Shown in pieces: positions 17,444 to 25,725 of a stretch of DNA of 64,000 nt. Under the pieces are notes generated by a model, which searched no databases, was not told the DNA's origin, and worked only from the letters and a program-made list of their open reading frames with translations. The DNA lies in assembly GCA_024684035.1 (NCBI GenBank), contig JAIKXQ010000077.1:1-64000 (forward strand). Direction: 5' to 3'. Each line of letters begins with the position of its first letter. The stretch's first letter is position 1. The stretch comes from Eubacterium sp. (lineage in GTDB: Bacteria; Bacillota; Clostridia; Lachnospirales; Lachnospiraceae). Position numbers and translations under genes: made by a program.

Positions 17444-20208
17444 GGCTTGTAGAGTGTTATATCAGCAATTTCGGCTGTCTGCATGAAAACCGGATTCGGT
17501 TTGTGCGTGGCCTGAATACCGTTTTGAAGGAGAATGGCTGGGGGAAGAGTACCTTCGCCCATTTTCTGCTGGCGATGTTCTACGGATTTGATAATGATAA
17601 GAAAAAGAAGACTTCTGAGAGACCGAGGCTTCGTTTTGCGCCCTGGCAGGGGGGGATCTACGGAGGAACCGTAACCTTTGAATTTGAAGGAAAGCTCTGG
17701 CGCATCGAGAGAACCTTTGGAGCGGAGAGTGCAAGAGAGGACAAACTTCTGGTCTATGAGGCGGAAAACAATCTGCCGACAGAGCGGTTCGGAAGTGTTC
17801 CGGGGGAGGAGATTTTTTCTGTTGATCAGGAATCCTTCCGAAGGACTGTCTTTACCGCACAGCATGACTGCAGAACTGAGGTGACGTCGCTCATCAGTGC
17901 GAAAATCGGCGACGTGAGTTCGGAAAATGCGGACATGGGTGGATACACGGAGGCCCGGGAGAGAATTCACAGGGAAATGCTGAGACTCTCGCCGGACAGG
18001 AAGACGGGGGAACTAGCGAAACTTCAGGATCGGATCGCCGCCACAGAGGCAGAACTCTCAGGAAAGGCAGCCATGGAGGCACAGGCAGGAGAGCTTCGCT
18101 CAAAACTGGCGGATACAGGAAGGCAAATGAGAGAGTGTCGCGGAGAGCTGGAAGAACTCCAGGCGCAGATCCACGAGGCCGGGCTGCTCAAAGACAGGCA
18201 GGCGGAATTGGAGAAGTTCCGTTCACTGACGATGGAGATGAAGCGTGCTTCGGATGAAGTAGAAGGTCTGCGGGCATTTTTCCCCGGAGAGGTGCCGCCC
18301 TCTGAAGTCGTAGAAGACTGGGGAACCAGAGCTGCTGCACTGGAGGGGAAACTGAAGTCAGCGGCAAGCTATGTGCTTCGTCCGGAAGAGGAGCAGGAGT
18401 ACGAGAGACTTCGCGGTATTTTTCACAACGTGACGCCTTCGGATGAGACGCTGGAGGAGTACCGGAACAAGGAGGGACAGATTCGTATCCTCAATGAGAG
18501 GATCAGTGCGATGGAACTCTCACCGGCGGAGAGGAAGGCTTATGAGATGGAGAAAGAACTCTTTCTCTGGAATGCCCCGGAGGACGGGCAGATGGATCAA
18601 TTGATCCGTGATTGGGAAGAGCGCTGTACCATCCGCAGAGGAATGCCGGATCGAAAAAAGAACCTTCGGGCGTTGAAGAGCATGATCAAGATGAGCGAGG
18701 CAGCGGGTGTTCCCGAAGAACCTCCGGCAGAAGAGGCCGCGGAGGAAGAAGAGAAAAAGCTTCCGAGAGTCGGAACCAACCGGATCAAGGCGGGAGGTAT
18801 TCTCCTTGCGGCGGCGGTGATCTATCTTCTGATTGATCACAACGGACTTCCGGGCATCGGTCTCGTGGTTGCGGGCTTTGTGCTTCTTGCCTGGGGACTT
18901 TCCGCCATGGTCGCCGAGGGACGGGGAAAGAAAGAGAAAAAAGAAGAGAAGAAGCCGGAAGAAAATATCTCGGCCAGGGAACAGTATAAAGAGATTCTGA
19001 AAGGAATGAGGCAGGATGACGCCTACGCCGCGGAAGTCGAGGAAAAAGTCTCAGACTTTATCGGAAGTCTGAACCTGGAGGTTGAGGAAGCAGAGGTGAC
19101 TTCTCTTCTTCACCGCATTCGCAGCGATGCATCCGAGTACCGTCGGCTCGGTAAGAGAATCCAGTCCCTTCGGAATACTCATTATGAGGAGCGAAGAGAG
19201 GAACTGGAACGGGAAGTGAAAGATTTCCTGGGAAGATACTACCCCGACGTGACGGAGGGGCAGACTTCGACAGAGGCCGGTCTTCAGAGGCTGACAGCTG
19301 ACGTTGAAAAGTGCAGAACCTACAGCGGAATGCTGCTTAAATCCAAAGGCGCGGAGCCGGAGAGCGGCACAGCAGAGGGAAGTCTGATGCAGGAACTTCG
19401 CAGTTACAGGTTTGTTCCGGCAGCGGATCTGCGGATGCAGATTGCGGAAATCTGTGAAATGAGACGCAATCTGGAAAAAGCCGAGGCAGAGTACAGGAGG
19501 AGAAAAGCCGAAAAAGAAGAGTGCGAGCAGTCTCTGAAGCTGGGAAACCTCCGGGGCAGAATCGACGCCTCATCGAAATTTCCTACGGCATCTCTGGAGG
19601 AGCTGACGACGCGATACCGTGAAGCCCAGAACAGGGCAGAGCTTCTCGCGGAGCAGGTCAAGGAACTGCAGACAAAGATGACGGCTGCCGAAGAGAATCT
19701 GGTGCGTCTCACAGAGGCAGAGGCGGAGCTTGAGAGCCTCAGTGGAAAGCAGACAGAGACGCTTCACCGCTATGAAGTCCTCTCCCGGACATCCGAATAC
19801 CTCCGGAGGGCAAAGGTGAAATTCTCAGGAAAGTATATGGAGCCGATGCAGCAGTCTTTTGAAAAGTATGAAGAAATGCTGACCGGCTCCGTGTCCGGAG
19901 ACTTCCGGATGGACGCAGATCTGAATGTGAAGGTTCGAAAGGCCGGACTTCAGAGAGAGACCGAACTTCTGAGCGAGGGCTGGCAGGATCTGATCGGCCT
20001 GTGCAGAAGAATGTCCATGATCGACGCCATGTATACGGAAGAGAAGCCTTTCATCGTTCTGGATGATCCCTTTGTCAATCTGGATGACGGGAAGCTGGAA
20101 AAGGCGCTGGAATTCCTGCGGAACACCTCAAAAGAATATCAGATTCTTTATTTTGCCTGCCATGAGAGCAGGGCGGCCTATGCCTCAAGGAGACGGCAGA
20201 CCAATTAA
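17440..20208 (+). CDS. YhaN/SbcC-like AAA ATPase with central membrane segment
   Basis: The 922-residue ATPase has an N-terminal P-loop region E-N-G-W-G-K-S-T, long coiled coils, and a C-terminal Walker B, F-I-V-L-D-D-P-F-V-N-L-D-D. Two hydrophobic stretches at about residues 450-490 suggest a membrane hairpin in the middle, as in Bacillus YhaN and unlike SbcC. Translation starts at a TTG overlapping the previous stop, with GGGGGAGGA at the right distance. The pair with 16319 is a membrane-associated DNA-end nuclease by family analogy. Confidence 0.82.
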   Translation: MRLVECYISNFGCLHENRIRFVRGLNTVLKENGWGKSTFAHFLLAMFYGFDNDKKKKTSERPRLRFAPWQGGIYGGTVTFEFEGKLWRIERTFGAESAREDKLLVYEAENNLPTERFGSVPGEEIFSVDQESFRRTVFTAQHDCRTEVTSLISAKIGDVSSENADMGGYTEARERIHREMLRLSPDRKTGELAKLQDRIAATEAELSGKAAMEAQAGELRSKLADTGRQMRECRGELEELQAQIHEAGLLKDRQAELEKFRSLTMEMKRASDEVEGLRAFFPGEVPPSEVVEDWGTRAAALEGKLKSAASYVLRPEEEQEYERLRGIFHNVTPSDETLEEYRNKEGQIRILNERISAMELSPAERKAYEMEKELFLWNAPEDGQMDQLIRDWEERCTIRRGMPDRKKNLRALKSMIKMSEAAGVPEEPPAEEAAEEEEKKLPRVGTNRIKAGGILLAAAVIYLLIDHNGLPGIGLVVAGFVLLAWGLSAMVAEGRGKKEKKEEKKPEENISAREQYKEILKGMRQDDAYAAEVEEKVSDFIGSLNLEVEEAEVTSLLHRIRSDASEYRRLGKRIQSLRNTHYEERREELEREVKDFLGRYYPDVTEGQTSTEAGLQRLTADVEKCRTYSGMLLKSKGAEPESGTAEGSLMQELRSYRFVPAADLRMQIAEICEMRRNLEKAEAEYRRRKAEKEECEQSLKLGNLRGRIDASSKFPTASLEELTTRYREAQNRAELLAEQVKELQTKMTAAEENLVRLTEAEAELESLSGKQTETLHRYEVLSRTSEYLRRAKVKFSGKYMEPMQQSFEKYEEMLTGSVSGDFRMDADLNVKVRKAGLQRETELLSEGWQDLIGLCRRMSMIDAMYTEEKPFIVLDDPFVNLDDGKLEKALEFLRNTSKEYQILYFACHESRAAYASRRRQTN

Positions 20209-20224
20209 CAGGAAGCATGCCTGA

Positions 20225-21100
20225 TCAGCTCAGCTCCGGGATCATTTCTTTCGTCAGACCTATGAATTTTGCAGTGGCAGGCGACATCGTATTTTTTGAC
20301 TTTAGTGCTATGCCAAGATGTCTTGAAATCTGTGGAAACAGTGGAAGAATTTTTACCTGAGATTCGAAGCCCTTTACGATGAGCCTTGGGAGGATTGTGT
20401 ATCCCAGATGGCTGGAAACCATGGAGATGATCGCGTGATCATCCTTTGAGGTGAATCGCACGTCCGGGACAACGTTTGACTCGGAAAGGGCGGTGTGCAC
20501 ATCATAATCGGTTCCCATGGCAGTCATTATGAATGAGGCTCCCTGGAAATCACTGATGGATATATAATCACCGCCCTTCGGCTCATAATCGTTGGGAACG
20601 ATCGCCATCAGAGGATCTTCCTGCAATGGAATCCAATCCAGAGACTGAAGGTTATGCCTGGACAGGAAGCCGAAATCTGCGATCCCGTTTTCCACCCAGT
20701 TTACGATGTCATCCGTTCCGCCTTCCATGAGTCTGATACTGATGCCGGGATAAGTACTTTGAAACTGATGAATAATCGACGGAAGCCAGTTTATGGAAAT
20801 GCTCTGATAGGTCGCTATGGTCAGGGAACCGGTTTCGATTCCGTTTATTTCATTAATACTCTGCTCAAGGGTGTCATACATCGCCAGCAGGGATCTGACC
20901 ATGGGCAGAAGCTGCAGAGCATTCTTTGTCAGAGATACCCCTTGTTTTGATCTTATAAAAAGAGGAAAACCGACTTCATCCTCTAGAGACTTTAAGATGT
21001 GGCTTACACCGGACTGGGTATAACCCTGGCGTTCACCGCTTTTTGTGAAATTTCCGGTTTCGGCTACATCAGCGAACAATTTGAATTTCTTTATATCCAT
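20225..21100 (-). CDS. LysR family transcriptional regulator
   Basis: The 291-residue regulator has an N-terminal winged helix-turn-helix (residues 1-60, with G-N-F-T-K-S-G-E-R-Q-G-Y-T-Q-S-G-V-S) and a periplasmic-binding-like effector domain from about 90. It is divergent from the prdC operon, the classic position for a LysR activator, so it probably controls proline reductase expression. Known prd operons instead carry the sigma-54-type activator PrdR, which is absent here. Its effector is unknown. Confidence 0.88.
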   Translation of the reverse strand: MDIKKFKLFADVAETGNFTKSGERQGYTQSGVSHILKSLEDEVGFPLFIRSKQGVSLTKNALQLLPMVRSLLAMYDTLEQSINEINGIETGSLTIATYQSISINWLPSIIHQFQSTYPGISIRLMEGGTDDIVNWVENGIADFGFLSRHNLQSLDWIPLQEDPLMAIVPNDYEPKGGDYISISDFQGASFIMTAMGTDYDVHTALSESNVVPDVRFTSKDDHAIISMVSSHLGYTILPRLIVKGFESQVKILPLFPQISRHLGIALKSKNTMSPATAKFIGLTKEMIPELS

Positions 21101-21159
21101 ATAACTCTGGCACTCCTGATTATTTGATGAAAAAACACTTGATTTTCATATCGTTAGAA

Positions 21160-21206
21160 AATAACAAAGGCGTTAAAGCAGTCCCTGCTTTAACGCCTTT
21201 GTTATT
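21160..21206. repeat. Perfect 22-bp inverted repeat between lysR and prdC
   Basis: The left arm (21160-21181) and right arm (21185-21206) are perfect complements around a three-base loop. On the minus strand the arm runs into TTATTTTC. It lies 60 bases before the lysR start and about 85 bases before the prdC promoter. It could be a leader terminator of lysR or a bidirectional barrier, or an operator. Its left arm resembles the start of the leader hairpin at 32926. Confidence 0.85.
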
Positions 21207-21289
21207 GTTGAAGTATAAAGCATGACGGAAGCAAGTGTCAATGAAGTCTGACAGTACAATTTCTCATGACGTCTCATTCAAAGCTTCAT

Positions 21290-21318
21290 TTTACACGGGA
21301 TTGTCCCATTGTTATAAT
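21290..21318 (+). promoter_or_regulatory. Predicted promoter of prd-hyp operon
   Basis: TTTACA (21290-21295), a 17-base spacer and TATAAT (21313-21318) lie 47 bases before prdC. The spacer contains the dyad GGGA-TTG-TCCC. Upstream, CATGACG occurs twice (21221-21227 and 21265-21271), 44 bases apart, on the same face of the helix, a possible LysR or TetR target. Confidence 0.75.
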
Positions 21319-21365
21319 TTGCTCAATTCAACGAAACATACAAAGAACGCAAAGGAGAGGAAAGA

Positions 21366-22670
21366 ATGGGAGAACTGTTTTGTTTCCCTCTGAAGCAGCA
21401 TATCGGAGCAAAGGCTGCCCCGGCAATTGTCAAAGGAGACACAATTGTTCGAGGGCAGCCTGTTGCGTATAAAGGGCAAAACGACCTGGGCGCAAATGTA
21501 TATTCCAGTGTTTCCGGTATTGTAACAGAGGTGACAGATGAAGCGATTTATGTTCTGGCGGATGATGAGCAGAAGAGCGATTACAGGAAACTGAAAGCTG
21601 ACACGCCACTTGCATTGATAGAAGAATCCGGTCTGGTAGGCCTGGGGGGCGCCGGCTTTCCAACCTATGCAAAACTGAACAGGCCTTTTGAAAAGGACGG
21701 TGTTGTCATTGTAAACGCTGCGGAGTGTGAACCGATCCTGGAGCACAATATAAGAGCCATTGAGCAAAAACCGGAGCAGTTGGTCCGAGGGCTTGAAATT
21801 GCCATGGAAGTGGTCAGGGCCGGACGGGGAATCATTGCGATCAAGGAGATTCATGAAAAAGCAGTAGCTGCGATCAACAAAGTACTTGCCGCAAGAAACG
21901 GCCGGGAAATAACCGTACATTTACTCAAAGACATGTATCCGATGGGAGAAGAACGGGCGGTCATACGAGAGTGCCTGGGTACGCTTCTTGGGGTTGAAAG
22001 TCTTCCATCCGAGGCAGGAGCCATCGTGATCAATGCGGAAACAACCTGCAGGATTCAGGAAGCAGTTGATTTGAAAAAGCCGCTGATCGATAAAAACATG
22101 ACCGTCGCCGGAAAGCTTAAGGATGACAGAAAACAGATACAGGTTTTCTACGACGTGCCGCTTGGTATATCCGTCGGAAGCATGCTGAAAAGAGCCGGAG
22201 GCCTGGCGGATGACTATGGGGAACTAATCATGGGTGGCCCCTTTACAGGTAAGAGGACGAGCCCGGACGCGCCGGTGATTAAGACTACAGGGGGGATTAT
22301 TGCTGCAGAGTGTTTTCCTAAAGGACCCCAAAAGATCGGCCTCTTGGTCTGCGCGTGCGGAGCTGATCAGAAGCGGTTGGAAGAGATTGCGGAAAGCCTT
22401 GGATCAGAGGTCACGGGCTGTGAGTTCTGCAAGCAGGCGCATCCGGTGAAAGCCGCCTTAAAATGTGAGAATCCCGGGAAATGTCCGGGGCAGGTTCAAA
22501 AAGTCATGGCGTTGAAGAAAGCCGGAGCAGAAGCGATTCTAATCAGTAACTGCACGGACTGCTCCAATACAGTTATGAGTTGCGCCCCCGGGCTTGGACT
22601 TCCGGTTTATCACTGCACAGACGGTGCTCTCAGAGCTGTCAACCAGAGGATTATCCGAAAAATCCGTTAG
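21366..22670 (+). CDS. prdC: Proline reductase-associated electron transfer protein PrdC
   Basis: The 434-residue RnfC-like protein has G-L-G-G-A-G-F-P-T-Y-A-K-L at about residue 95 and V-N-A-A-E-C-E-P. A cysteine-rich C-terminal third follows, with C-A-C-G, C-E-F-C, C-E-N-P-G-K-C-P-G and C-T-D-C. It is thought to carry electrons to D-proline reductase. Clostridioides PrdC is a selenoprotein; this frame has no internal TGA and only cysteines. It starts a seven-gene operon; AAAGGAGAGG lies before the ATG. Confidence 0.88.
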   Translation: MGELFCFPLKQHIGAKAAPAIVKGDTIVRGQPVAYKGQNDLGANVYSSVSGIVTEVTDEAIYVLADDEQKSDYRKLKADTPLALIEESGLVGLGGAGFPTYAKLNRPFEKDGVVIVNAAECEPILEHNIRAIEQKPEQLVRGLEIAMEVVRAGRGIIAIKEIHEKAVAAINKVLAARNGREITVHLLKDMYPMGEERAVIRECLGTLLGVESLPSEAGAIVINAETTCRIQEAVDLKKPLIDKNMTVAGKLKDDRKQIQVFYDVPLGISVGSMLKRAGGLADDYGELIMGGPFTGKRTSPDAPVIKTTGGIIAAECFPKGPQKIGLLVCACGADQKRLEEIAESLGSEVTGCEFCKQAHPVKAALKCENPGKCPGQVQKVMALKKAGAEAILISNCTDCSNTVMSCAPGLGLPVYHCTDGALRAVNQRIIRKIR

Positions 22671-22692
22671 TTATATAAAGGAGGAGATAAAT

Positions 22693-24489
22693 ATGTCTAT
22701 CACACAGGAAACCTTAAGCAAACATTTAAAAGATCCGGCCATCTTCTGCTGCAGAAGAGAAAAAGGACTGGTGATCAGCGCGGCTGATCTGGAAGATCCG
22801 TCCCTGTTTGAGGATATGGTTGAGGCCGGACTTCTTACCGTCAGTGATGAGGGGCTGACCATCGAACAGGTACTCGGAGCAACCCTGTTATGTGATGTTG
22901 AGGCTTTGACACCGATCACAGGGAGCGTTCTGGACAGGGTGAATGAGATCGAAGAGAAAGAGCCGGACAGGGAGAACCCGAAAAAGGCAAGCGCGGGAGT
23001 GGAGCCTGCAGAGAAAATGATGAATGCAGTAACAGGAGGTAATGGAATGCTTCATATAGAGATCGGACACGCAGAGAAATTCGAAGGCCTGAAGATCGAT
23101 GTTCCTCTTTTTTCCGGAACACCGGTTTCGGAAACAGTGGCTTCGGCTGAAAATGAAAAGATAACTTCCGGTGAAAAGAAGGTAATTCGAACACTGAAAA
23201 AACAGCACATCAGAATAAAGGATGTGGAAATCGGTACGGAAACATCCATCTGGGACGGAAAGATTACTATTGACGGAAGCATTGTGGAAAAGGCAATTCT
23301 GCAGGATGCGTTGTGTAAGAGCATGACACTCGATGTCATTCATCCGGACGAGAGGCACCAGTATACGGAGACAATTATGGATGTGTGTCCGATCGCAACA
23401 AAGGTTGAAGGCGAGCTTGGAAGCGGCATAACAAAAGTGGCGGACGGCGTGGTATTTATGCTGACCGGTGTAGATGAAGATGGCGTTCAGGTTCATGAAT
23501 TCGGTTCATCGGAGGGGTATCTGGATGAAAAGATGTACTACGGCCATCCGGGCTGTGCGGATGAAAATGACATCATCATCCGGTGCCATGTGGTTATTCA
23601 GCGGCTCTCGGGTATGACAAGACCGGGTCCTTTTTCGGCACATAAATGTCAGGATTATGTAATTCAGGCAATCAGAAATGAGCTGAAAAAATATGACGGG
23701 GAAATTGTACGGGAAGAAATATGCGAGGATGTAAGACGTCCGGGAAATCCGAGAGTTGTTCTGGTCAAGGAAATCATGGGACAGGGGGCGATGCATGACA
23801 ATGTGATCTGTCCTTCCGAGCCCTGCGGTATTCTGGGCGGACAGAAAAACGTAGACTGTGGAAACGTTCCGATTATTCTGACACCAAATCAGGTAAGAGA
23901 TGGTTCGATCCATGCCCTCACCTGCATAGGACCCGCAACAAAGGAGATGACCCGTCATTATATCCGTGAGCCGCTGGTTGAGGGACTGGCAGCGGATTCG
24001 GAAATGGATCTTGTCGGCGTGGTATTTGTGGGATCCCCTCAGGTAAATGATGAAAAACTCTGGGTATCCGAGCGGCTGGGATCACTGCTTGAATCGCTGG
24101 ATATAGATGGCTGCATTATTACTACGGAAGGTTTTGGTAATAACCACATCGACTTTATTCAGCATATCGGACAGGCCGGTAAGCGGGGAATTCCGGTTGT
24201 GGGAGTATCCTTCTGTGCATACCAGGGACAGCTTGTAGTGGGAAATGAATATGCGACTGCCATGGTAGAAGAGAATATGGACATGGGCGGATTTGAGAAC
24301 AACGTGGCAGGTTGTTCCTGTGTGACAAAGGAAGTTGCAGCAAGAGCAATTCAGATGCTGAAGAACAAGATGGCAGGAGTGGAGATAGCGCCGGCTCCGA
24401 AGAAATGGAACAACGATGTAATTAACGCGAACAACAAATTATTGGGACTGCCGGAAACGGTCTTATTAGACAACGGTACATTGCACTGA
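22693..24489 (+). CDS. prdA: D-proline reductase proprotein PrdA
   Basis: The 598-residue precursor is expected to cleave itself and leave a pyruvoyl group that binds D-proline. The processing site H-A-L-T-C-I-G-P-A-T is present, with cleavage predicted between Thr410 and Cys411. This gives a larger N-terminal and a smaller C-terminal (about 188-residue) subunit. The start at 22693 has AAGGAGGAG before it. The reaction is D-proline to 5-aminovalerate, with PrdB. Confidence 0.92.
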   Translation: MSITQETLSKHLKDPAIFCCRREKGLVISAADLEDPSLFEDMVEAGLLTVSDEGLTIEQVLGATLLCDVEALTPITGSVLDRVNEIEEKEPDRENPKKASAGVEPAEKMMNAVTGGNGMLHIEIGHAEKFEGLKIDVPLFSGTPVSETVASAENEKITSGEKKVIRTLKKQHIRIKDVEIGTETSIWDGKITIDGSIVEKAILQDALCKSMTLDVIHPDERHQYTETIMDVCPIATKVEGELGSGITKVADGVVFMLTGVDEDGVQVHEFGSSEGYLDEKMYYGHPGCADENDIIIRCHVVIQRLSGMTRPGPFSAHKCQDYVIQAIRNELKKYDGEIVREEICEDVRRPGNPRVVLVKEIMGQGAMHDNVICPSEPCGILGGQKNVDCGNVPIILTPNQVRDGSIHALTCIGPATKEMTRHYIREPLVEGLAADSEMDLVGVVFVGSPQVNDEKLWVSERLGSLLESLDIDGCIITTEGFGNNHIDFIQHIGQAGKRGIPVVGVSFCAYQGQLVVGNEYATAMVEENMDMGGFENNVAGCSCVTKEVAARAIQMLKNKMAGVEIAPAPKKWNNDVINANNKLLGLPETVLLDNGTLH

Positions 24490-24520
24490 GAATAAAAAGA
24501 AATACGTGTGGGTAAAGATT

Positions 24521-24970
24521 ATGAATATCGATTATACAATCCATCCGGTCTTAATGGGCGGTTTAGTCAAAGAAGTAAATGAGAACTGGGTCAAGGTACA
24601 TCTTCACGGAAGACTGGGGGTGATCGAAGTGCCCTCCTGCTACATTCTGGATCAGGATCAGAAACCTGAGGTCGGACATGAGATGCAGTTTTATTTCAGT
24701 TATCTCCAGGTAAATGAAGAGCCTTATGACTATGACAGTTCTCCGCTGAAAAAGGAGAAGGCTTTTTTTCCCTGTTTCATCGGAGGAACAATCACAGAAG
24801 TAAATGATACTGCCATAAAGGCGGAGATGATGGATGCAATCGGAACCGTGGCAGTGCCGCGAAGATGGGCATTTACAGATATACCGTTGGCAAAAGGACA
24901 GAATGTAGAGTTTTATTTCAGCCCTATGCGTATAGTCGGAAAAAGAGCATTGCCTGCAGAATGCATTTGA
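24521..24970 (+). CDS. Prd-operon small protein with duplicated beta-rich domain (CBO2463/CBO2479-like)
   Basis: The 149-residue protein is built from two similar halves. Residues 13-64 and 88-139 share G-G, E-V-N, a lysine, G-x-[IV]-x-V-P, a D about ten residues on, and F-Y-F-S. No signal peptide, membrane helix or catalytic motif is visible. I believe it belongs to a family found beside proline reductase genes in clostridia, but I recall the family name only with moderate certainty. Its place between prdA and prdB suggests a role in maturation or assembly. The ATG at 24521 is preferred over 24506; its SD is weak. Confidence 0.65.
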   Translation: MNIDYTIHPVLMGGLVKEVNENWVKVHLHGRLGVIEVPSCYILDQDQKPEVGHEMQFYFSYLQVNEEPYDYDSSPLKKEKAFFPCFIGGTITEVNDTAIKAEMMDAIGTVAVPRRWAFTDIPLAKGQNVEFYFSPMRIVGKRALPAECI

Positions 24971-24983
24971 GGAGGAAGAAAGT

Positions 24984-25709
24984 ATGAGGTTAACAACATT
25001 AGAGGGTATGCAGTCAGAGATTTTTGTACCTGTTACACCGACACCGGTCTTTACAGAACTTAAAAAGCCACTGAGCGAGTGCAAAGTCGCCTTTATCACA
25101 GCCGGTGGCATCCATAAGAAGAGCCAGATACCCTTCAACACATCCGGAGATTTTTCGTACAGAACCATTGAGTTTGACACGCCGTCTTCGGAACTTATGG
25201 TTACACATGGCGGTTTTGACAATTCGGACATCAATAAAGATGTCAACGCAATGTTTCCGATTGACAGACTCCATGAACTGGTGGAGGAGGGCTTTATCGG
25301 TTCTCTTTCAAATGAGACGTACACATTTATGGGCGGCGGTGGAAATGTGGAGAAATTCAGGAATGAAACAGGACCTGAAATAGCCGGAAAGCTTAAGGAA
25401 CAGGGAGTAGACATTGTTCTCTGTACCGGAGGCTGCGGAACCTGCCACAGATCCGCAACAATCGTCACAAGATGCTGCGAAGCGGAAGGTATGAGCTGCG
25501 TTGTAATTGCCGCGCTTCCTCCCATTGCGAGACAGCAGGGGGCTCCGAGAATTACAGCGCCTCATGTGCCGATCGGATCGAACGCGGGCGAGCCGAACAA
25601 CAAACCGATGCAGACGGCAATTATCAAGGAATCACTGGAGTGGGTGAGAGACTGTCCGAGCTATAACCAGACGAAAGTTCTTCCTTATGAGTACAGGCAC
25701 AATGTTTAA
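24984..25709 (+). CDS. prdB: D-proline reductase subunit PrdB, cysteine variant
   Basis: The 241-residue catalytic subunit passes electrons to the pyruvoyl-bound proline. The active-site stretch reads C-T-G-G-C-G-T-C-H-R. Classical PrdB has selenocysteine (TGA) at the position that here is Cys151, coded TGC at 25434-25436. The rest is closely family-like (S-S-E-L-M-V-T-H-G-G-F-D-N, F-M-G-G-G-G) and full length, so the gene is intact and probably selenium-independent. An SD GAGGAGG precedes the ATG by a few bases. Confidence 0.93.
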   Translation: MRLTTLEGMQSEIFVPVTPTPVFTELKKPLSECKVAFITAGGIHKKSQIPFNTSGDFSYRTIEFDTPSSELMVTHGGFDNSDINKDVNAMFPIDRLHELVEEGFIGSLSNETYTFMGGGGNVEKFRNETGPEIAGKLKEQGVDIVLCTGGCGTCHRSATIVTRCCEAEGMSCVVIAALPPIARQQGAPRITAPHVPIGSNAGEPNNKPMQTAIIKESLEWVRDCPSYNQTKVLPYEYRHNV

Positions 25710-25725
25710 AGAATGAGGGGCTGCC

